In this document: one piece after another, positions 6,779-10,394 of the stretch | Layout: every line of letters starts with the position of its first letter | Numbering within the stretch: the stretch's first letter is position 1 | Assembly (NCBI GenBank): GCA_030837935.1 | Contig: JAUQXU010000450.1 | Span: forward strand, 1 to 10,394 | DNA from: Candidatus Brocadia sp. | GTDB lineage: Bacteria; Planctomycetota; Brocadiia; Brocadiales; Brocadiaceae | Length of the DNA: 10,394 nucleotides | Reading direction: 5' to 3' | Notes under the pieces: model-generated | Database searches by the model: none | What the model was told of the DNA's origin: nothing | Seen by the model: the letters and a program-made list of their open reading frames with translations, nothing else | Program-made: the position numbers and the translations under genes

Positions 6779-6790
6779 TGAATTATAGAG
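6765..6790 (+). repeat. Tandem 13-base repeat in the divergent control region
   Basis: TTGAATTATATAG (6765-6777) is followed at once by TTGAATTATAGAG (6778-6790), so two 13-base units differ at one position. A further TTGAAT lies at 6745-6750. The units fill the spacer and -10 region of the minus-strand promoter. They may be a regulator binding site or only AT-rich promoter sequence. Confidence 0.55.
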
Positions 6791-6796
6791 TGTCAA
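6769..6796 (-). promoter_or_regulatory. Perfect-consensus sigma-70 promoter of the envelope operon
   Basis: On the minus strand the -35 box TTGACA (6796-6791) and the -10 box TATAAT (6774-6769) both match the consensus exactly, separated by 16 bases. Transcription would start near 6762, giving a leader of about 95 bases before the CsgG-like gene. The -35 box overlaps one arm of the inverted repeat at 6795-6822, so a protein bound there could block or recruit polymerase. Confidence 0.7.
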
Positions 6797-6822
6797 GGCC
6801 ATTTACACGAAAACATGGCCTT
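6795..6822. repeat. Inverted repeat next to the divergent promoters
   Basis: AAGGCCAT (6795-6802) and its exact complement ATGGCCTT (6815-6822) are separated by 12 bases, TTACACGAAAAC. The arms are GC-richer than the surroundings. No run of T follows on either strand, so it is unlikely to be an intrinsic terminator. An operator for a dimeric regulator, or a leader hairpin of the macA transcript, fits better. It overlaps the minus-strand -35 box by two bases and ends 50 bases before macA. Confidence 0.5.
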
Positions 6823-6872
6823 TAAAAATGTGATTGCTATCGCTACTGAATTTTATTATCTTAATCTAACGT

Positions 6873-8078
6873 ATGAAAAAATACATTCTTATTGGTATTC
6901 CATGTCTCGCCGCCATTCTGGTAGCGTCAATCTATTTCCTTGGCAATAAGGAATCTATTCAATATAAGACAGAGAAAATCGAAAGAGATACTATCAGTAA
7001 ATATATTACCGCAACCGGTACCATAAACCCTGTAAGAACCGTTATAATTGGTAGTCAGGTCACAGGGCTTATTTCCAAACTATACGTTGACTTTAATTCT
7101 GAAGTCAAGTCGGGTCAAATAGTAGCTCAAATTGACCCCGTTCCTTTTGAACATCAGGTTAAAAGGGCGGAGGCCACCCTTGCCACAGCCATAGCTTCCC
7201 TTGAAAAGGCAAAGGTGAATTCGAGGAATAACAGTAGAAATTACCACCGTTCAAAGAGGTTGTTTGCTAAAAAAGTAGTCTCCATCGAAGAACTTGATGC
7301 CGCCCGGACTACATATCAGGCGGGTCTTGCGGATGTGAAATTGGCCGAGTCGCAGGTATTACAAGCAAAAGCAGCTCTGGAAATTGCAAAAACAGATTTA
7401 GAACATACGGTAATTGTCTCTCCATTAAACGGCATCGTGATCTCCAGAAACGTGGATGTAGGACAGACCGTTGTATCCAGTTTTCAAACCCCCACGCTCT
7501 TTAACATTGCCGAGGATCTGGTTCATATGCAGGTCAATACGAATGTCGATGAAGCCGATATCGGCATGGTTCAGGTAGGACAGAATGCAAAGTTTACGGT
7601 AGATGCCTTTCCAGAGGATTTTTTTGAGGGCAAGGTCTCCGAGATACGTATGTCACCCATTATCTTTCAAAATGTTGTGACATATGATACGATAATTAAT
7701 GTTGATAATTCATCACTCAAACTCAAGCCTGGCATGACGGCCAATACATCCATTTTGGTAGCCAGTGCGGAAAATGTTTTGAGGGTTCCCAATGCCGCAC
7801 TGCGGTATACCCCTTCTGAAATCTTAAAAGGTGATGTAGATAGGAAAGCGCTTGTTGACAGGAAATTTGCAAAAAAAACCGGCTTGCATATTTGGGTGTT
7901 AGACAAAGGGAAATTGAAACAAGTGGCTGTGAAACTGGGAATAGGCGATGATAGCTTTACCGAAATCCTGGAAGGTGATGTAAAAGAAGGTCAGGAGGTC
8001 GTGATTGGTGAGACTCTTCCTAAGACGGCTGAAAAAGGTCAGCAAAGAGTTCCGTGGGGCAGGGCGTCCCGTTATTAA
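6873..8078 (+). CDS. macA: MacA-like periplasmic adaptor (HlyD/RND membrane-fusion family)
   Basis: The periplasmic adaptor subunit of a tripartite ABC exporter links the inner-membrane MacB-type pump to an outer-membrane TolC-like duct. The product has 401 residues, close to the family norm. It has an N-terminal membrane anchor (about 4-23), then the lipoyl-like half G-S-Q-V-T-G-L-I-S-K-L with G-Q-I-V-A-Q-I-D-P (60-89). An alpha-helical hairpin rich in Ala, Lys and Glu follows (about 93-178), then the second lipoyl half (V-S-P-L-N-G-I-V-I-S-R, 182-192). After that come the beta-barrel (about 216-297, ending L-K-P-G-M-T-A-N-T) and the membrane-proximal domain (about 300-385). The C-terminus is basic. 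No Shine-Dalgarno site is visible before the ATG. The ATPase gene begins at or just beyond its stop, so the three exporter genes form one operon. The substrate is unknown. Confidence 0.9.
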   Translation: MKKYILIGIPCLAAILVASIYFLGNKESIQYKTEKIERDTISKYITATGTINPVRTVIIGSQVTGLISKLYVDFNSEVKSGQIVAQIDPVPFEHQVKRAEATLATAIASLEKAKVNSRNNSRNYHRSKRLFAKKVVSIEELDAARTTYQAGLADVKLAESQVLQAKAALEIAKTDLEHTVIVSPLNGIVISRNVDVGQTVVSSFQTPTLFNIAEDLVHMQVNTNVDEADIGMVQVGQNAKFTVDAFPEDFFEGKVSEIRMSPIIFQNVVTYDTIINVDNSSLKLKPGMTANTSILVASAENVLRVPNAALRYTPSEILKGDVDRKALVDRKFAKKTGLHIWVLDKGKLKQVAVKLGIGDDSFTEILEGDVKEGQEVVIGETLPKTAEKGQQRVPWGRASRY

Positions 8079-8080
8079 AC

Positions 8081-8815
8081 ATGCAGGATATCGTATTATT
8101 GAAGGACGTTTACAAGATATATACCATGGGGGATGTTAAGGTCACGGCCCTAAATGGTGTATCTTTGGCTATTAAAAAAGGCGAATTTGTGGCTATTATG
8201 GGGGCATCGGGGTCAGGCAAGTCGACCTTGATGAATATACTCGGATGTCTTGATAGTCCCACACGGGGGAAATATTATTTGGAGGATGTCGAAGTCTCCC
8301 GGTTTTCGAAAAATGAATTGGCCGAGATTCGGAATAAAAAACTAGGATTTGTCTTCCAGAGTTTTAACCTGCTCAGCCGAACTACGATAGTAGAAAATAT
8401 CGAACTACCCCTTATTTATAGTAAGAGAATATCCAAAAGAGACATCGATAAGATCCATCAGATGATGCGCATTCTGGGTCTTGAGGGGCTTCAAAAACAT
8501 TATCCCAATCAATTATCCGGTGGACAACAGCAGCGTGTTGCCATTGCACGGGCCATCGTTAATGATCCTACTATACTCCTTGCCGACGAGCCAACGGGAA
8601 ACCTGGATAGCACTACCAGCAAAGATGTCATGAACGTACTCACCGACCTCAACCATAACATGGGTATTACCATTGTGCTTGTTACCCATGAAACCGATAT
8701 TGCCGGATACGCCCGCAGGGTTGTTGTTCTCAAAGACGGTAAGGTGTTAAGCGACACTCCTTCTCCATCCTCCGCCACGCCTGTGGTACAGGCACCTAGA
8801 GAAACAGCTTCATGA
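8081..8815 (+). CDS. MacB/LolD-type ABC transporter ATP-binding protein
   Basis: This is the cytoplasmic ATPase of a type VII (MacB/LolD/FtsE-like) ABC transporter. In these, ATP hydrolysis drives conformational work across the periplasm. The product has 244 residues from the ATG at 8081, two bases after the macA stop. All motifs are intact: Walker A G-A-S-G-S-G-K-S-T (41-49), Q-loop Q93 in V-F-Q-S-F-N-L-L, signature L-S-G-G-Q (145-149), Walker B I-L-L-A-D-E (165-170), D-loop N-L-D and H-loop H203. A GTG at 8054 would add nine residues and overlap macA by 25 bases. The ATG gives the usual family N-terminus, so I prefer it, although neither start has a good ribosome site. The C-terminal 20 residues are Pro/Ser/Ala-rich. 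Here the ATPase is separate, whereas in E. coli MacB it is fused to the permease. Confidence 0.9.
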   Translation: MQDIVLLKDVYKIYTMGDVKVTALNGVSLAIKKGEFVAIMGASGSGKSTLMNILGCLDSPTRGKYYLEDVEVSRFSKNELAEIRNKKLGFVFQSFNLLSRTTIVENIELPLIYSKRISKRDIDKIHQMMRILGLEGLQKHYPNQLSGGQQQRVAIARAIVNDPTILLADEPTGNLDSTTSKDVMNVLTDLNHNMGITIVLVTHETDIAGYARRVVVLKDGKVLSDTPSPSSATPVVQAPRETAS

Positions 8816-8843
8816 TTTTATAACTAACGAAACTATTCCACCT

Positions 8844-10052
8844 ATGACGGCGCTTTTTAAAATAGCTTTACGTGCAATTATGAGGAACAAGTTACGTTCC
8901 TCCCTGACGATCCTCGGTATTGTCATTGGTGTTGGCGCTGTGATTGTTATGGTAAGTATCGGGCAAGGCGCCAAAGCCTTTGTCGAAAAACAACTGGAGA
9001 GTTTGGGTACAAACGTCCTCATTATTATTCCTATTAGCACCACACATGCTGCTGCCAGGGGTACTACAGGAACCATTACCTTAACAGCAGAAGACGTCTT
9101 TGCTATAGGAAAGGAATGTGGTACTGTTTCTCATGTTTCGCCTGGTATCAGGACAACCACGCAGGTTGTTTACGGTAATATGAACTGGACAACCGGGGTG
9201 TCAGGGGCAGGACCTGACTACCAGATTATACGAAACTGGCAATTAGAAAACGGGAGATTTCTCACTCAGCAGGACGTGAATATCATGGCAAAGGTTTGCG
9301 TCCTGGGGCGGACCGTTGTAAACAACCTTTTTGGAACGTTGGATCCTGTTGACAAGTGGGTTCGTGTAAAAAATATACCCTTTAAGGTAATCGGTGTACT
9401 GAGCGCCAAAGGACAATCACCTACAGGCCAGGATCAGGACGACATGGTTCTCATGCCTTACACAACCGTACAGAGAAAGATTTTGGGGGTTACACATATT
9501 GGTTATGCCCTTGCTTCAACGATCACGGCAGAGTCACGGTTTGAGGCAATTGAACAAATTACTTCTCTCCTAAGGCAACGCCACCGGCTGAGACCTAATG
9601 AAGAGAATGATTTCACGGTTATCAGTCAGGTAGAATTTGCCTCAACGGTAATGGAAACAAGCCGTACGATGACTATCCTCCTTGGTAGTATTGCATTAGT
9701 ATCCCTGTTTGTAGGTGGCATCGGCATTATGAATATCATGCTGGTTTCCACAACAGAAAGGACAAAAGAGATTGGCCTCAGGATGGCAGTCGGTGCCAGG
9801 GAAAATGATATCCTTTTCCAGTTTCTGATAGAATCTACTGTTCTTAGCTCTATTGGCGGGATAGTCGGAATAATTTTTGGTATTTTCACGTCAAAATTGG
9901 TTTCTTACTATGGCGGATGGCCATCGTTACTATCTTCGCCGTCTATCGCCGTTGCCTTTCTCTTTTCAAATATGGTTGGTATCTTCTTTGGTTATTATCC
10001 GGCCAGGAAGGCATCGAGACTGAATCCCATTGAGGCGCTCCGGTATGAATAA
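8844..10052 (+). CDS. MacB/FtsX-type ABC transporter permease
   Basis: This is the inner-membrane permease partner of the preceding ATPase and MacA-like adaptor. The product has 402 residues with the four-helix MacB layout. A short basic N-terminus (A-L-R-A-I-M-R-N-K-L-R-S) comes first, then TM1 (about 20-42) and a large periplasmic MacB core domain (about 45-270), followed by TM2 (276-300), TM3 (331-352) and TM4 (366-385). Family motifs include L-T-I-L-G-I-V-I-G-V, the cytoplasmic loop S-T-T-E-R-T-K-E-I-G-L-R-M-A-V-G-A, and the end Y-P-A-R-K-A-S-R-L-N-P-I-E-A-L-R-Y-E. It starts 28 bases after the ATPase with no clear Shine-Dalgarno sequence. MacAB-type pumps export macrolides, peptides, siderophores, toxins or lipoprotein-like cargo, and the sequence does not say which. 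Confidence 0.9.
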   Translation: MTALFKIALRAIMRNKLRSSLTILGIVIGVGAVIVMVSIGQGAKAFVEKQLESLGTNVLIIIPISTTHAAARGTTGTITLTAEDVFAIGKECGTVSHVSPGIRTTTQVVYGNMNWTTGVSGAGPDYQIIRNWQLENGRFLTQQDVNIMAKVCVLGRTVVNNLFGTLDPVDKWVRVKNIPFKVIGVLSAKGQSPTGQDQDDMVLMPYTTVQRKILGVTHIGYALASTITAESRFEAIEQITSLLRQRHRLRPNEENDFTVISQVEFASTVMETSRTMTILLGSIALVSLFVGGIGIMNIMLVSTTERTKEIGLRMAVGARENDILFQFLIESTVLSSIGGIVGIIFGIFTSKLVSYYGGWPSLLSSPSIAVAFLFSNMVGIFFGYYPARKASRLNPIEALRYE

Positions 10053-10079
10053 AACCGGGATTTAAGCTAAAAAGAAGAT

Positions 10080-10099
10080 TGAATATGTGACAATATTCA
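10080..10099. repeat. AT-rich inverted repeat after the MacB permease gene
   Basis: TGAATAT and ATATTCA form a 7-bp stem with loop GTGACA. A run of six T residues follows 12 bases later (10112-10117), too far and with too weak a stem for a standard terminator. It may end exporter transcription imprecisely or be a protein-binding site. Confidence 0.35.
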
Positions 10100-10119
10100 T
10101 TTAAATTGGTGTTTTTTAA

Positions 10120-10138
10120 AGTATCATCTGTTGATACT
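10120..10138. repeat. Second inverted repeat in the same spacer
   Basis: AGTATCA and TGATACT form a perfect 7-bp stem with a five-base loop, TCTGT. It lies 20-39 bases upstream of the -10 box of the small gene at 10196 and covers the place where a -35 box would be expected. An operator is possible, and no T-run follows it. Confidence 0.35.
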
Positions 10139-10158
10139 ATCTATGGTCTGCAAAAAAT

Positions 10159-10188
10159 TATAATAAACTGGATAAAAGTAGAAAGGAG
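10159..10188 (+). promoter_or_regulatory. -10 box and ribosome site of the small gene
   Basis: TATAAT at 10159-10164 is a consensus -10 box without a good -35 at the right distance; TTGATA at 10131-10136 is 22 bases away. AAAGGAG at 10182-10188 is a strong ribosome site seven bases before the ATG at 10196 and decides that start over an upstream in-frame ATG-less extension. Confidence 0.45.
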
Positions 10189-10195
10189 CTATTAC

Positions 10196-10384
10196 ATGAG
10201 AATTTCAATTGAAAGCAAGACGAGGATCAAAATAATTCCGGAAACCGAACACGAGAAAGAGAACCTTGAGTCACTATGGAAGATACTGATACGCTGCGAA
10301 TCGGACAGTAAAGTACTTTGTCCTGTAGGCTCATACATAGCATCGCAAGATGATGGCGCTAACTTTGTGATACAGGATCAGTAA
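10196..10384 (+). CDS. Small protein of unknown function (62 residues)
   Basis: The start is fixed by the AAAGGAG ribosome site seven bases upstream; an in-frame codon at 10106 would add 30 residues with no ribosome site. The product is short, charged and without a signal peptide or membrane segment, so it should be cytoplasmic. It begins with a beta-like stretch (R-I-S-I-E-S-K-T-R-I-K-I-I-P) followed by an acidic/basic helix (E-H-E-K-E-N-L-E-S-L-W-K-I-L-I-R). It has two cysteines, C34 and C42 (L-C-P-V-G), in a pattern that is not a standard metal site. I do not recognise the family. It is separated from the exporter genes by 143 bases with two hairpins and its own -10 box, so it is probably a separate transcript. 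Confidence 0.65.
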   Translation: MRISIESKTRIKIIPETEHEKENLESLWKILIRCESDSKVLCPVGSYIASQDDGANFVIQDQ

Positions 10385-10394
10385 TTCTGTTGAA

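Noticed and set aside
8509..8778. Minus-strand frame antisense to the ABC ATPase
   Set aside because: It is the complement of the conserved LSGGQ and Walker B region, whose codons leave long antisense frames open by chance.
10041..10060. CCGGT/ACCGG inverted repeat across the permease stop codon
   Set aside because: It has only five base pairs with a nine-base loop and no following T-run, so it is not a credible terminator.

Overview
The window comes from a Gram-negative (diderm) bacterium. It encodes three lipoproteins with lipobox signal peptides whose +2 residues suit the outer membrane, a CsgG-like periplasmic protein, and a MacAB-type tripartite exporter. The promoters I can find look like sigma-70 sites, base composition is moderate (somewhat AT-rich by eye), and many genes have AGGAG-type ribosome sites. 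The style and gene content made me think of an anammox planctomycete (Brocadiales). That is only an impression and nothing in the window proves it.

Left part (1-1986, minus strand). Three co-directional genes read right to left: a secreted protein of unknown function (1390-1986), a carbon-nitrogen hydrolase with an intact Glu-Lys-Cys triad that overlaps it by ATGA (596-1393), and a DJ-1/PfpI-family gene (134-535). The last keeps its catalytic Cys-His but stops about 30-40 residues short of the usual family length. The sequence beyond its stop (1-133) does not continue the family in any frame.

Middle (1987-2989). A 156-bp divergent promoter region carries a good sigma-70 site for a PhnP-like metallo-beta-lactamase-fold phosphodiesterase on the plus strand (2143-2904). 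That gene converges on the next operon.

Centre (2990-6796, minus strand). A four-gene envelope operon is transcribed from a promoter with both boxes at consensus (TTGACA, 16 bp, TATAAT; 6796-6769). Its order is a CsgG/FlgT-like exported protein, a COG3014-type TPR lipoprotein, a YcfL lipoprotein, and an LpoB-type penicillin-binding-protein activator. YcfL next to LpoB is the E. coli ycfL-lpoB arrangement. The likely theme is outer-membrane-anchored control of peptidoglycan synthesis or envelope assembly.

Right part (6873-10384, plus strand). Diverging from that operon is a MacA-like adaptor, a MacB/LolD-type ATPase and a MacB/FtsX-type permease, which together form a split MacAB exporter with no TolC-like gene in view. 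A 62-codon gene of unknown function with a strong ribosome site follows, after a spacer containing two small hairpins. The 206-bp region between the envelope operon and the exporter holds the consensus promoter, a tandem 13-mer and an 8-bp inverted repeat next to the -35 box. This makes it the best candidate for shared regulation.

I found no RNA genes, CRISPR arrays or insertion sequences, and no system that is clearly new. The most interesting items are the envelope operon with its divergent control region and the truncated DJ-1/PfpI gene.
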